From Erinaceus europaeus (lineage: Eukaryota > Chordata > Mammalia > Eulipotyphla > Erinaceidae), in assembly GCF_950295315.1 (NCBI RefSeq), contig NC_080171.1, positions 116,679,064-116,743,063 on the forward strand: a stretch of DNA of 64,000 nucleotides. Direction: 5' to 3'. This document shows, piece after piece, positions 53,596 to 63,900 of the stretch. A program made the translations under genes and the position numbers. Numbering within the stretch: the stretch's first letter is position 1; every line of letters begins with the position of its first letter. The notes under the pieces are model-generated. The model saw nothing but the letters and a program-made list of their open reading frames with translations, did not search any database and was not told where the DNA came from.

Positions 53596-53630
53596 TCATT
53601 AAAAAATAAAAATAAAATAAAATAAAATAA
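53596..53630. repeat. (AAAAT)n simple repeat
   Basis: AAAATAAAATAAAATAAAAT run. Confidence 0.9.
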
Positions 53631-53644
53631 GAGTATCTTTCGGG

Positions 53645-53810
53645 TCTGAAAGGGAACGCACTTGGAAAATGCACCTACCTACTTTCTCAAGTACGAGACC
53701 TGAGTTTGAGCCAGGCCACCTCTGCACTGGAGGAAGCTTCAGTGCTATGGTCTCTCTCTCTCTCTCTCTGTAAGTGTGTCTGTCTGTCTCTTTCTTTTTG
53801 AAAAAAATGT
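53645..53810 (+). mobile_element. Type E SINE
   Basis: GAGTTTGAGCCAGGCCACC box, CACTGGAGGAAGCTTCAG and (TC)n body. A second copy lies at 61388-61555. Confidence 0.7.
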
Positions 53811-53949
53811 ATTGGAGCGGTGAAGCCACAGTGACAACTTCCCAAGTTAGAGAAAGGGGGGGGGGATATTTTTGTTTGCAATCCATAAAATGTTTCACTT
53901 TATTATCTTCTCTGTGGAGAATCTGGTTGTCTCTACATAGTCTTCCCAA

Positions 53950-53977
53950 ATATATATATATATGTGTGTGTGTGTAT
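53950..53977. repeat. (TA)n(TG)n microsatellite
   Basis: TATATATATATA then TGTGTGTGTG. Confidence 0.92.
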
Positions 53978-53979
53978 TT

Positions 53980-54184
53980 TTTAAAATTATTTATTTACTT
54001 TATTATTGCATAGAGAGAGAAATTAAGAGGGGAGAGGGAAGATAGAGAGGGAGAGAGACAGAGAGACACCTTCAGACCTGCTTCACCACTTTCCCCCTGC
54101 AGATGGGGACCAGGGGCTTGAACCTGGGTCCATACACATTGTAATGTGAGTGCTTAACCAGGTGCACTACCACCTGGCTCCCCC
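53980..54184 (-). mobile_element. Type B SINE
   Basis: TTATTTACTTTATTATTGC tail to GTGCACTACCACCTGGCTCC; the hairpin is shortened. Confidence 0.92.
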
Positions 54185-54380
54185 CAAATCTATTTAGTAG
54201 ACGTCATTACCTTGAGTTATCTGTATATGGAGTACTTTAAATAGCTGAGAAGCTGTGGGGAAGTGCTGTAAATAGGCCTGCAGACCACCTTCAAGCAATC
54301 CCAACATGGCAGGAATCCACCACTCATGGTCTATAACTCTGAGGAGACTTAACGGTGGCAGAATTTCTAACATCATTTGA

Positions 54381-54428
54381 AATATATATATATATATGTA
54401 TGTATATATGTATATATATGTATATATA
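54381..54428. repeat. (TATATG)n simple repeat
   Basis: TATATATATATGTATGTATA-like run at the tail of the next element. Confidence 0.9.
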
Positions 54429-54545
54429 AAATTTATTGGGGGATTAATGTTTTACAGTCGACAGTAAATACAGTAGTTTGTACAGGCATAACATTTCTCA
54501 GTTTTGCACATAACAGTAGGTCCCCACTAGGTCCTCTACCATCAT
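54429..54545 (-). mobile_element. Short L1-like 3' end, second kind
   Basis: TTTATTGGGGGATTAATGTT to CCCCACTAGGTCCTCTACC, the complement of the 11911-12028 element. Confidence 0.88.
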
Positions 54546-54689
54546 GTTCCAGGACCTGAACCCTCCCCCCACCCACCCACCCCAGAATCTTTTACTTTGG
54601 TGCAATACACCAATCAAGCACATTTTATCACTCAGTGTCTTACCCAGTTTAAATATTTGGTGAAAGGAAAGGATGTTGGCCACTGTTAT

Positions 54690-54880
54690 TCACAATGCTC
54701 AAGGACCCAGGTTTGAGTCCCTGGTCCCCATCTGTAGGGGGGGAAAGCTTTGCAAGTGGTGAAGCAGTGCGGCAGGTGTCTCTCTCCCTCTCTATCCCTC
54801 CCTTCCCTCTTGATTTCTGGCTGTCTCTATCCAATAAATAAATAAAGATACAAAATTAAGAAATAAATAAATAAAAAATA
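54690..54880 (+). mobile_element. Type B SINE, 5'-truncated
   Basis: Starts at CACAATGCTCAAGGACCC; tail CTCTATCCAATAAATAAATA. Confidence 0.92.
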
Positions 54881-55319
54881 AAACAGATCCCTCAAACCTT
54901 CCCCCAAGAACTCCTGGATCAAAATCTCTGAGGGTAGGTTCAGGGGTTTTGCTTTACAAACAGCCCCAGGTGACTCTGAGGCACAGTATGATGTGGGAAT
55001 AATCCCTGGACACCAGAGCTGGGCACCGCTCAGGGTTTCCTCTGAGCTGAAAGCCCCAACTGTGAGAAAGACTCCAGATCTGGTGGAGGGTTAGTTATGG
55101 GAGATGGTGGGAAATAGGAGGAGCACAAAAAGAATCGTAGCACCTGGCAACGTCTGTGTAACCGCGTGCTCATATCCACTTCGGGTCTTAATTATAGTCA
55201 CTGTAAAGGCACTATTCATAATTCTATTTACATTACCTAAATACGCATGAAAACTTTGACCAGCAAAATTTACCAATGCAAGCTTTTTAATCTTTTTAAG
55301 TTTTTAATTTTTTTTTTTT
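54881..55319. other. Unique intron sequence
   Basis: Nothing recognised apart from a T-run near 55308-55324. Confidence 0.5.
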
Positions 55320-55535
55320 TTTTTATTGCTACCAAGGTTATGGCTGGGGCTTGGTGCCAGCACTATGAATCCACTGCTTCCGGCAGCCACTTTTTCATTT
55401 TTTTTCTTATTCAACAGGACACAGAGATTGAGAGAGGATGGGGAGATAGAGAGAGGAAGAGAAAGACAGACACCTGCAGACCTGCTTCACTGATCGTGAA
55501 GCGAACTCCCTGCACTTGGGGAGCTGGGGCTTTAT
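55320..55535 (-). mobile_element. Type A SINE, head missing
   Basis: TTGCTACCAAGGTTATGGC module to TTGGGGAGCTGGGGC; stops before the head. Confidence 0.88.
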
Positions 55536-56035
55536 GCAAGTTTACCTCATATACAAGAAAACAGCTGACCAGAGCCAACTAGTACTAGTTAAGTAATGAC
55601 TGTCAGAGGATGCCAAAGTCAGAACTACGCTACATGCACATCTCATGCCAAGGTTCAGACCAGCAGTAATAATAGAATTATGATAGTGCTGTCAAAGCTG
55701 GGAACAGCCTCAGCCCAGCTGACCAGATGGTTCTTTTCAGGTCCTAGCTGTTTCCCCAGAAAAGGATGTGCCATTAGCAGGGACTTTAGGCCAATTACCT
55801 ACATATGTCTTTTAAGACGTGTAGAAGATATTGTCTTGAAATCTATATAGAACAGACTTTTGTCAGTCATATTTTTACTTTCTTTTATATTTGTGGGAAG
55901 TAGAGATAATTTTAAACTAGAATTTGGTTAAGTTCTAGGATATCTTGTTTTATTTTTATTTCTTTTTAGCTTTTTATGAGTTTTTCTTAACTAGATCATA
56001 AACCCTAGCAATACAATTTTTATTGTTACTATTAT
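55536..56035. other. Unique intron sequence
   Basis: Nothing recognised. Confidence 0.5.
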
Positions 56036-56360
56036 TATTATTTGCCTCCAGGGTTATTGCTGGGGCTCGGTGCCAGCACCATGAATCCACCGCTCTTGTA
56101 GGCTATTTTTTCCCTTTTTGTTGCCTATTATTGTTGTTGTTATTTCTGTTGTCATTGTTGGATAGGACAGAGAGAAATGAAGAGAGGAGGGGAAGACAGA
56201 GAGGGGGAGAGAAAGACAGAAACCTGCAGACCAGCTTCACCGCCTGTGAAGCGACCCCTGCAGGTGGGGAGCCGGGGGCTCGAACTGGGATCCTTATGCT
56301 AGCTAATCCTTGTGCTTTGTGCCTTGTGCACTTAACCCGCTGTGCTACTGCCTGGCCTCC
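56036..56360 (-). mobile_element. Type A SINE, long form
   Basis: TTTGCCTCCAGGGTTATTGC module to GTGCTACTGCCTGGCCTCC. Confidence 0.93.
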
Positions 56361-56399
56361 AGCACTAGGATTATTAAAAAACAAAAACCTTTTCCAGGG

Positions 56400-56512
56400 C
56401 AGAAAAAAATGCCATAATGGTATATAAAAAGACTTTAATGTCTGATACCCTGAGTTCCTAGGTTCAACCCCTGACACGGAGCTGAGAAGTGCTCTGGTTA
56501 AAAATAAATAAG
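56400..56512 (+). mobile_element. Type C SINE fragment
   Basis: TGCCATAATGGTATATAAAA head, GGTTCAACCCCTGACACGG box, AAAAATAAATAAG tail. Confidence 0.75.
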
Positions 56513-57165
56513 AAGTATTTTGGTTATTAGTCTGTCTGATGTATGGCATGTGAAGATCTTCTCCCATTCTGTGAGGGATCTCTTTGTTTTTGTGATGGTT
56601 TCTTTGGTTGTGCAGAAGCTTTTCAATTGGATATAGTCCCACTGATATGCTTTTGTTTTAGTCTTCCTTGCAGTTGGGTTTGTATCATCAAAGATGTCCT
56701 TGAGGTTTAGGTGGGAAAGTGTTCCACCAATGTTTTCCTCTAAGTCTTTGATAGTTTCTGGTCTAACATCCAGGTTCTTGATCCATTTGGAGTTGACTTT
56801 TGTTTCTGGTGAGATAAAGTGGTTCAGTTTCATTCTTCTGCATGTTTCAACCCAGTTTTCCCAGCACCATTTATTGAAGAGAGCTTCCTTCCTCCATTTA
56901 ATCCTTTGGGCCCCTTTATCAAAGATTAGATGTCCATAGATGTGGGGGTTTACTTCTGGGCTTTCAATTCTGTTCCACTGGTCTGTGTGCCTATTTTTGT
57001 TCCAGTACCAGGCTGTTTTGATGATGATAGCTTTATGATACATTTTGAGATCTAGGAGTGTGATGCCTCCATTTCTGTTTCTTTTCTTCAAGATTGTTTT
57101 AGCGATTCTAGGTGTTTTCTGGTTCCAGATAAATGATTGCAATTTTTGTTCTATTCTCTTAAAGA
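56513..57165 (-). pseudogene. L1 ORF2 C-terminal part, inverted half of a twin-primed L1
   Basis: The minus strand encodes the C-terminal end of ORF2 in one long frame (56498-57142, 214 codons): QSFIWNQKTPRIAKTILKK, WYWNKNRHTDQWNRIESPE, LFNKWCWENWVE and IQLKSFCTTKETI. At about 57166 the sequence switches to L1 3' UTR on the opposite strand. The inverted 5' part next to a direct 3' end is the signature of twin priming. It lacks the reverse transcriptase core and cannot make an active protein. Confidence 0.92.
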
Positions 57166-58170
57166 AGCTTGGTGGAACTTACTGGCCATCTCTATCAGGA
57201 ACAACACAATAGACCCCTTTGTGAGCCCCCATAGTACCTTGCCCTCAAGGTGGTTCAACAAAGATAGAGAATGTTCTATCCTCTGGAGGGAGGCTGGACA
57301 ACATACTCTGTGTTCCACCTGAGGAAGATGGGTCCTGAAATTGGGGCAGCTTGGAACATTCCTACTCATGACCACAGAATGTGAGCTCAGATCTACAGGG
57401 ATGCAGAGGTCACATAGGCTCCTAAGCTGAATATGGGCCCCAGATGACATCAAATTGATGGGGTTTACAGTCAACAATATTTATACACCTTTCCCATATT
57501 TGGGAGCTACTCTCTTCCCTGATGCAGCTTTCTGGTCCTTTTTCCAGCCATGACATCATCTCCCCAGACAATAACTTGGGTCCACCTGCATATCAGATTT
57601 CAGGCTCAGGAAAACAAAAACAAAAACAAAAACTAGTATAGTCATGGGCTCTTTGGAATATAACTAAAACAGGACTACTAACTATCTACAAAATGGAGAC
57701 CCCCCGCCCCCAACTCTTCATCTGAACTATTCCAGCCTTTAGGTTCATGATTAGTCAACAATTTGTTTGGCTCTATAAGTTAACTCTTTTATTAGCCACC
57801 AGGTTCCAGGTGCTAAGATGATGCCAACCAGACTTCCCTGGGCAGATGAACCCACCAATGTGTCCTGGAGCTCTGCTTCCCCAGAACCCTGCCCCACTAG
57901 GAAAAGAGAGAGACAGGATGGGAGTATGGATCCACTGTCAATGCCCATGTTCAGTGGAGAAGCAATTACAGAAGCCAGACCTTCCACCTTCTGCATCCCA
58001 CAATGACCCTGGGTCCATGCTCCCAGAGGGATAAAGAATAGGAAAGCTATCAGGGGAGGGGGTGGATATGGAGTTCTGGTGGTGGGAACTGTGTGGAGTT
58101 GTACCCCTCTTATCCTATAGTTTTTGTTAGTGTTTCCTTTTTATAAATAGAAATTAAAAAAGTAAATAAA
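57166..58170 (+). mobile_element. L1 3' UTR and 3' end, direct half of the twin-primed L1
   Basis: CATCTCTATCAGGAACAACA, then CCCATATTTGGGAGCTACTC, an (AAAAAC)n stretch, CCCCACTAGGAAAAGAGAGA, CAGAGGGATAAAGAATAGG and an (AAAT)n tail. About 1 kb, the longest 3' UTR in the window. Confidence 0.92.
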
Positions 58171-58606
58171 TAAATAAAATATACAATTTTTCCAAGTCCC
58201 TCTTCTTCCCCCTCCAGTGTCTAATCCAATTCCTTGAATAGTGTTGGTGCTTAGGAAAACTATATGGAGTAGTTTCATTAGCTCGATATGACCACAGGTG
58301 AGTTGAACAAAGAAACTATGAAATTATGTCATTAAATATTTTTTTAAAAATAGGAAATTTGTGGAAATTCATACCACTATACTTTTGCAGCCACTTTGGA
58401 AAGGATCATTCCCAAATGATATTTATCATTCAGATCTGACATGGTAAACAAATGTATTTTCAGTGGAAGTCCCAGTGTTCAAAAGGCCAGGAGAAAGAAA
58501 CAGGACTCCCACTGCCTACTTCATATTCTTCTCTATATTTCAGTTACTTGAGGATGTTTGAGTGAAACTGCTCTGTGAGGACATCATCCTAATAATCACT
58601 ACTAGC
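58171..58606. other. Unique intron sequence
   Basis: Nothing recognised. Confidence 0.5.
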
Positions 58607-58620
58607 TCCCTTCAGATTTT

Positions 58621-58882
58621 TAAAAATTATTTATTTATTCCCTTTTGTTGCCCTTTTTTTTTTTTTAATTGTTGTCGTTGTTGTATAGGACAGAGAGAAA
58701 TGGAGAGAGGAGGGGAAGACAGAGAGGGGGAGAGAAAGACAGACACCTGCAGACCTGCTTCACCGCCTGTGATGTGACTCTCCTGCAGGTGGGGAGCCGG
58801 GGGCTTGAACCGGGATCCTTACACTGGTCCTTGCGCTTTGTGCCACCTGCACTTAACCCACTATGCTATTGCCCGACTCCCG
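58621..58882 (-). mobile_element. Type A SINE with TSD
   Basis: TCCCTTCAGATTTT repeats at 58607-58620 and 58883-58896. Complete short form. Confidence 0.95.
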
Positions 58883-58896
58883 TCCCTTCAGATTTT

Positions 58897-59342
58897 GCAT
58901 GTGTCCCATGTTAAAGGATCCTCTGTATTTCAGACAGCAAATTTTAGGTCGGAATAAGCATAGGAGGGGATCAACCTCTCCTGATTTTTGAGAGACAGAC
59001 ATCTTCACGTTCCTTCTGATACTTTCCCTCACGTGTATGTAATAATAAAGGAGGGACAAAACCCATTTTAATCCACTCTCCTTTTTAGAACAGGGAACAG
59101 TCATTTTCTTTCACTTTAATAATTTTCTCGAGACAGGAATTCAAACGTCTTTCACTTGCTGAGAGAGTGGGAGGAAGGTGGGTGGAAAATTTTAAAGACC
59201 TTCAATAACAGCTTGACACAGAGGGAGTGGAGGGGCTGGTGCTGTAACCCATTCGGAGCTGAGACTATTTTTGATATTTTGCTGGAGAAGAATTAAATTG
59301 AGTCTCTGGTCAGAACGATTCTCCTTGATCCCAATGCATTGT
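58897..59342. other. Unique intron sequence
   Basis: Nothing recognised. Confidence 0.5.
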
Positions 59343-59545
59343 GGGGGGGGGGCAGACAGTGACGCACTGTGCACGGCCCTAGGTTTATGCCCCTGGGCCC
59401 CACCTTCAGGAGGAAAGCTTCACAAGTGACGAAACAGGTGTCTTGCTGTCTCTTTCACTCATTGTAGTCCCCTCCCCTCCCCATGTCTCTCTGTCTCTAC
59501 CCAATAGTAAATAAATAAAATTAATTAATTAATTAAGAAAATGAA
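59343..59545 (+). mobile_element. Type B SINE with near-perfect TSD
   Basis: G-run and CAGACAGTGACGCACTG head, TCTCTACCCAATAGTAAATA tail. AATGCATTGTG and AATACATTGTG flank it. Confidence 0.88.
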
Positions 59546-60857
59546 AAATACATTGTGAAAAAGCCAAAGCTGTTTTACTTTACCAGGCTCACTGGCATGG
59601 AGTTCCTTTATGGAGAACCAGTAATAGTATGTGTGAGAGATAAAAACAAAAATAAAACCTCAGAAAAGCTGTTTGAGGATGCTGTGTGGGGCCCCTGAGG
59701 ATCATGGTCTGTCCTTGCGCCTCCAGACCAGCAGGTTAAGTGTCCTTTTCCTGGGCACTACACACGCTGTTCTGAGGTCACTCCTTGCTTCCTCGCACTG
59801 TCACAAGCCTACAAAAATGTATACTTTCCACGTGGCCTACTTCTTAGCAGACTCTTTACTACAGAGCTTTTGATTTCTCCATATGCCCTGCAGATGAACA
59901 GCCTGTCTGCAATCTCAAAGTTTCACCAGTGGATGATGTCACAAGGCATGGAAAAAACCCACACTTACCTCTCTCTGTTTGGTCTCGACTTCCCAGTTGA
60001 GACTCTTAGAACTTTCGGACTAATTTCTAAATTAATTTCCAATTGGGCAGAATCTTGCCAAAAAAAAAAAAAGAGACTATTTAGAAGATTCTATAGTGTT
60101 AAATAGACCAAAGGTGTTGCATTCCAGTGATCGATGGGGGAATAAAACTGAGCATGGGACTGACCTAAAGCAGGAATCACAAGAACCTCAGACTTTGGAG
60201 AAAGTATCTGGAACTTTCTCTCTTAAAACTTTTGTGGTAATTGTGTCTGATTTCGATGTTTAGTAGGAGTGACTGAGTAATGCTGCTTGTTTATAATCAA
60301 TTCCTTTTCCTAAACTCAAGTTCTTTGATACCACAAATCATATATTTTCTAACTTCCTCTATACAGAACACCCAAGTCTGTGGAGATTTTTTATAAAACC
60401 ATAGAGTACACACAGGATGTCCTTTAAATCTTACTCATCAGGCATTATTGTTTCTAAATACACACATACTTCCCCAAGTCCACTGAGGTTGAAAAAGAAT
60501 CACTTTTATGTGTTCCAGTCAAAATCATAGTATAATTCTTTCAAACATACAGACCAGAGGCAATTTATTGGCTCTGAAGTAAATTCCTAATTGGTGTATT
60601 TTCAGTGAGTTACTATGTGTTCTAAACAAATACATGTACCAATGCAACGATTGCCACCTCAACATGCTTCACTTCAGACTGTGTCCAGAGACTTCACATG
60701 TGGAATGACAACCCTTCAGTGAGACCTTTCCTTTCATAGTATACTCTAATTTCATCTCAAGTGGTTCACTTTCTAACAAAGTCCCCAAACACCAGTTTCT
60801 GTGAGAGAGAGCATATCTTCACACGTATCTATAAACTACTGCAAAATATATACCTGA
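59546..60857. other. Unique intron sequence, 1.3 kb
   Basis: One of the longest repeat-free stretches outside CHMP1B. Open frames at 59673-59873 and 59870-60106 have no recognisable product. Confidence 0.5.
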
Positions 60858-60858
60858 A

Positions 60859-61345
60859 AGCAGAAGTACACTAGAGTTTGCAGTGAGTACCTCCCTAACA
60901 CTTCCTCTCCACTATTCCGAGCTTTGGGTCCATGATTGCTCAACAATTTGTTTGGCTTCGTATGTTAACTCTCTTTTCAGTCACCAGGTTCCAGATGCCA
61001 TCAGGATGCTGGCCAGGCTTCCCTGGACTGAAGACCCCACCAATGTGTCCTGGAGCTCTGCTTCCCCAGAGACACACCCTACTAGGGAAAGAGAGAGGCA
61101 GGCTGGGAGTATGGACCGACCAGTCAACGCCCATGTTCAGTGGGGAAGCAATTACAGAAGCCAGACCTTCCACCTTCTGCAACCCACAATGAACCTGGGT
61201 CCATGCTCCCAGAGGGATAGAGAATGGGAAAGCTATCAGAGGAGGTGGTGGGATATGGAGATTGGGTGGTGGGAATTGTGTGGAGTTGTACCCCTTCTAC
61301 CCTATGGTTTTGTTAATTAATCCTTTCTTAAATTAAAAAAAGAAG
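60859..61345 (+). mobile_element. L1-derived 3' unit, second copy
   Basis: GCAGAAGTACACTAGAGTTT to TTCTTAAATTAAAAAAAG. It starts at the same base as 39622-40100 and is about 95% alike by eye. ATACCTGAAAG before and ATACATGTAAAAG after may be a diverged target duplication. Confidence 0.9.
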
Positions 61346-61387
61346 AAGAAGAAAAAAATACATGTAAAAGAAAATAAATATTGGAAA

Positions 61388-61555
61388 ATAGTTCATGTGG
61401 GCTGTGCATTGCTTTACCATGTGTGTGACCCATGTTTGAGCCCAGACCCCACCACACTGAAGGAAGCTTAGGTGCTGTGGTCTCTCTCTCTCCCTCTCCC
61501 TCTCCTTCCCCGTCTGCCTCTCTGTCTCCCTTTTCTATATTAAAAAAAAAGGAGC
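61388..61555 (+). mobile_element. Type E SINE
   Basis: CATGTTTGAGCCCAGACCCC box, CACTGAAGGAAGCTTAGG and CT-rich body; pairs with 53645-53810. Confidence 0.7.
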
Positions 61556-61661
61556 CTAGAACGATGAACCTTGGAGACAACAACAAGAACAACAAAGAAA
61601 TGAACACCATTATACAGTCTGCTTCTGCTCAGTAATGCACAACTGATTATAGGCTCTTTTT

Positions 61662-62084
61662 TATTTATTTACTTTTTTATTTTCCCTTTTGTTGCCCTTG
61701 TTGTTTTTTATCGTTGATATTATTGATATCGTCATTGTTAGATAAGACAGAGAGATATGGAGAGAGGAGGTGAAGACAAAGAGGGGGAGAGAAAGACAGA
61801 CACCTGCAGACCTGCTTCACTGCCTGTGAAGTAACTCCCCTGCAGTTGGGGAGCCAGGGGCCGAACTGGGATCCTTACTCTGGTCCTTGCACTGCTTCTT
61901 ACCACGTGAGCTTAACCTGCTGCGCTACCACCTAATTCCCAGAAAGATAGACACCTGCAGACCTACTTCACTGCCTGTGAAGCGACTCCCCTGCAGGTGG
62001 GGAGCCAGGGGCTTGAACGGAGATCCTACACCGGTCCTTGTGCTTTGCACCATGTGCACTTAACCCACTGTGCTACCGCCCGAC
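61662..62084 (-). mobile_element. Dimeric type A SINE inside one TSD
   Basis: On the minus strand a truncated first monomer (62084-61941, head to TCTATCTTTCT) is joined to a second, complete monomer (61940-61662). One direct repeat, TTATAGGCTCTTTTT (61647-61661, 62085-62099), encloses both. Confidence 0.9.
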
Positions 62085-62099
62085 TTATAGGCTCTTTTT

Positions 62100-62665
62100 A
62101 AACTAAGGCGCCAGAAAGGAAATGGTTAAAAAGCACAGCATGAGGCTTCTGCTCACTTTCTGTAACTACAGGGTTATCTTTATGAAGGTGTGGTGAGGTT
62201 ATGTCTCCTGCTTATACTCAACTGTGCACACTAAGAACAAAAGACAAATACAGAATAGAGTCACACGGTTGGACTCAGTTCCATTGTCAGGCCATCGAGC
62301 AAGGCATGAGAGACTTAGCACACAGCTGGATTAGGGGGTCTTGCCCACCCAGGTGGACACCTTGCTGCTGAGCTGAAGTACAGAAGAAAAGACTCTAGGA
62401 GAGCAAGAGGTTCTCATCAGCACCAGGAGGGCAAAGGCCAGAGTGACTGGACTCCATGGGGCTGGGGACAGGGCTGCCTGGTCTGAGCACTGCCTGCTCT
62501 ACCCAACACAGGCTCGGAGGGCCACGTGGACATGAAGGTACCTCAGGGGCTCAGAGAAGCACAGTGAACTGCCACAGATGGGGCCCTCCCAACCGGCCCG
62601 GCACCTGTCAGTACGACTAATGCAGAGACTGGAAGAAGAGAAACCGTGATCTCCTTTGTCTACAC
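62100..62665. other. Unique intron sequence
   Basis: Nothing recognised; GC content is somewhat higher than average around 62400-62620. Confidence 0.5.
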
Positions 62666-62774
62666 CCTCTGCTTCAATCCTGTGTGTCTTATCCGGCAGT
62701 CACTAAAGACAGGTGATTTTGCTCAAACGGTGGTGTGTTGAGCATGAGATCCACATGCTGGATTTCAAAGGTTA

Positions 62775-62779
62775 TACAC

Positions 62780-62839
<60 letters not shown>
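62775..62839. repeat. (CA)n microsatellite 1
   Basis: About 65 bp, with two CATA interruptions at the left. Confidence 0.97.
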
Positions 62840-62840
<1 letters not shown>

Positions 62841-62985
62841 AAATATCTCCCTAGCCATTTCTAAAACTATCACATTGAAATCCCAACCTCTGCTTCAATC
62901 CTGTGTGTCTTATCCGCAGTCACTAAAGACGGGTGATTTTGCTCAAACGGTGGTGTGTTGAGCATGAGATCCACATTTCAAAGGT

Positions 62986-62988
<3 letters not shown>

Positions 62989-63066
<78 letters not shown>
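62989..63066. repeat. (CA)n microsatellite 2
   Basis: About 78 bp, with one GACA interruption. Confidence 0.97.
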
Positions 63067-63067
<1 letters not shown>

Positions 63068-63111
63068 AAATATCTCCCTAGCCATTTCTAAAACTATCAC
63101 ATTGAAATCCC

Positions 63112-63414
63112 ATTTGGGAAAATACGGTGTTATATGAAATATCTGTTTGCATTCCCTTTGTTTTAAAGCACTTTATGTTCCTAAAATGCTGCTACTAGAA
63201 AGTGCAAAATTGCCAAACGTGGTTTGCATTCGTGACTCTCACACATTCCTATTGGCCGTATTTGGCCAGTACTGTTCAAGAGAATGTGCTCATTAAAAAA
63301 AGGCTGGTCACAGTTACACATATTAACAGTTATCTTAGGATCAGCTGACTCTCCAGGTTTTGTAAATACATACCCTGAGAGTCTGATCTATCCTTCTTTT
63401 TCTTCTGAATAGTT
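63112..63414. other. Unique intron sequence
   Basis: Nothing recognised. Confidence 0.5.
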
Positions 63415-63429
63415 AAGAGGATTACTTAT

Positions 63430-63900
63430 GGGAGTCAGGTGGTAGTGCAGCTGGTTACGCGCACATGGCGCAAAGTGTAAGGATCGGCCTGAGGATCTGG
63501 GTTCGAGCCCCCAGCTCCCCACCTGCAGGGGAGTCGCTTCACAGGCGGTGAAGCAGGTCTGCAGGTGTCTGTCTTTCTCTCCTCCTCTCTGTCTTCCCCT
63601 CCTCTCTCCATTTTCCTCTGTCCTATCCAACAACGAACAACATCAACAATGGCAATAATAATAACCACAACGAGGCTACAACAAGGGCAACAAAAAAAAA
63701 AAAAAAGGAGGGGGGAATGGCCTCCAGGAGTGGTAGATTCAGCATGAGGATCCCAGTTCGAGCCCCCGGCTCCCCACCTGCAGCGGAGTCGCTTGATGTC
63801 AATGATGACATCAGTAACAACAATAACAATAACTACAACAATTAAAAAAACAAGGGCAACAAAAAAGGAGAAAACAAATAAATAAATAAAAATTTTAAAA
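63430..63900 (+). mobile_element. Composite type A SINE inside one TSD
   Basis: A full type A copy running into its tail module (63430-63740) passes directly into a second, head-less and internally deleted type A copy (about 63741-63900) that jumps from GGAGTCGCTT to GATGTCAATGATGACATC. One direct repeat, AAGAGGATTACTTAT (63415-63429, 63901-63915), encloses the whole. Confidence 0.9.

Larger units (their letters stand above)
62666..63111. repeat. Tandem duplication of about 221 bp, each with a CA repeat
   Basis: Copy 1 (62666-62886) and copy 2 (62887-63111) share CCTCTGCTTCAATCCTGTGT, GGTGTGTTGAGCATGAGATC and CTAAAACTATCACATTGAAA. Outside the CA run they differ by only a few changes, including a short deletion near CACAT(GCTGGA)TTTC. 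Confidence 0.95.

Noticed and set aside
59673..60106. Two adjacent open frames in a 1.3-kb repeat-free stretch, considered as a missing GNAL exon
   Set aside because: Neither strand encodes the expected ITDFEYSQ or HVNGFNPE segments of G-olf.
60883..61320. A 145-codon plus-strand frame shared with 39693-39953
   Set aside because: Lies in the L1-derived 3' unit, a non-coding 3' UTR region; similarity between the copies comes from common repeat origin.
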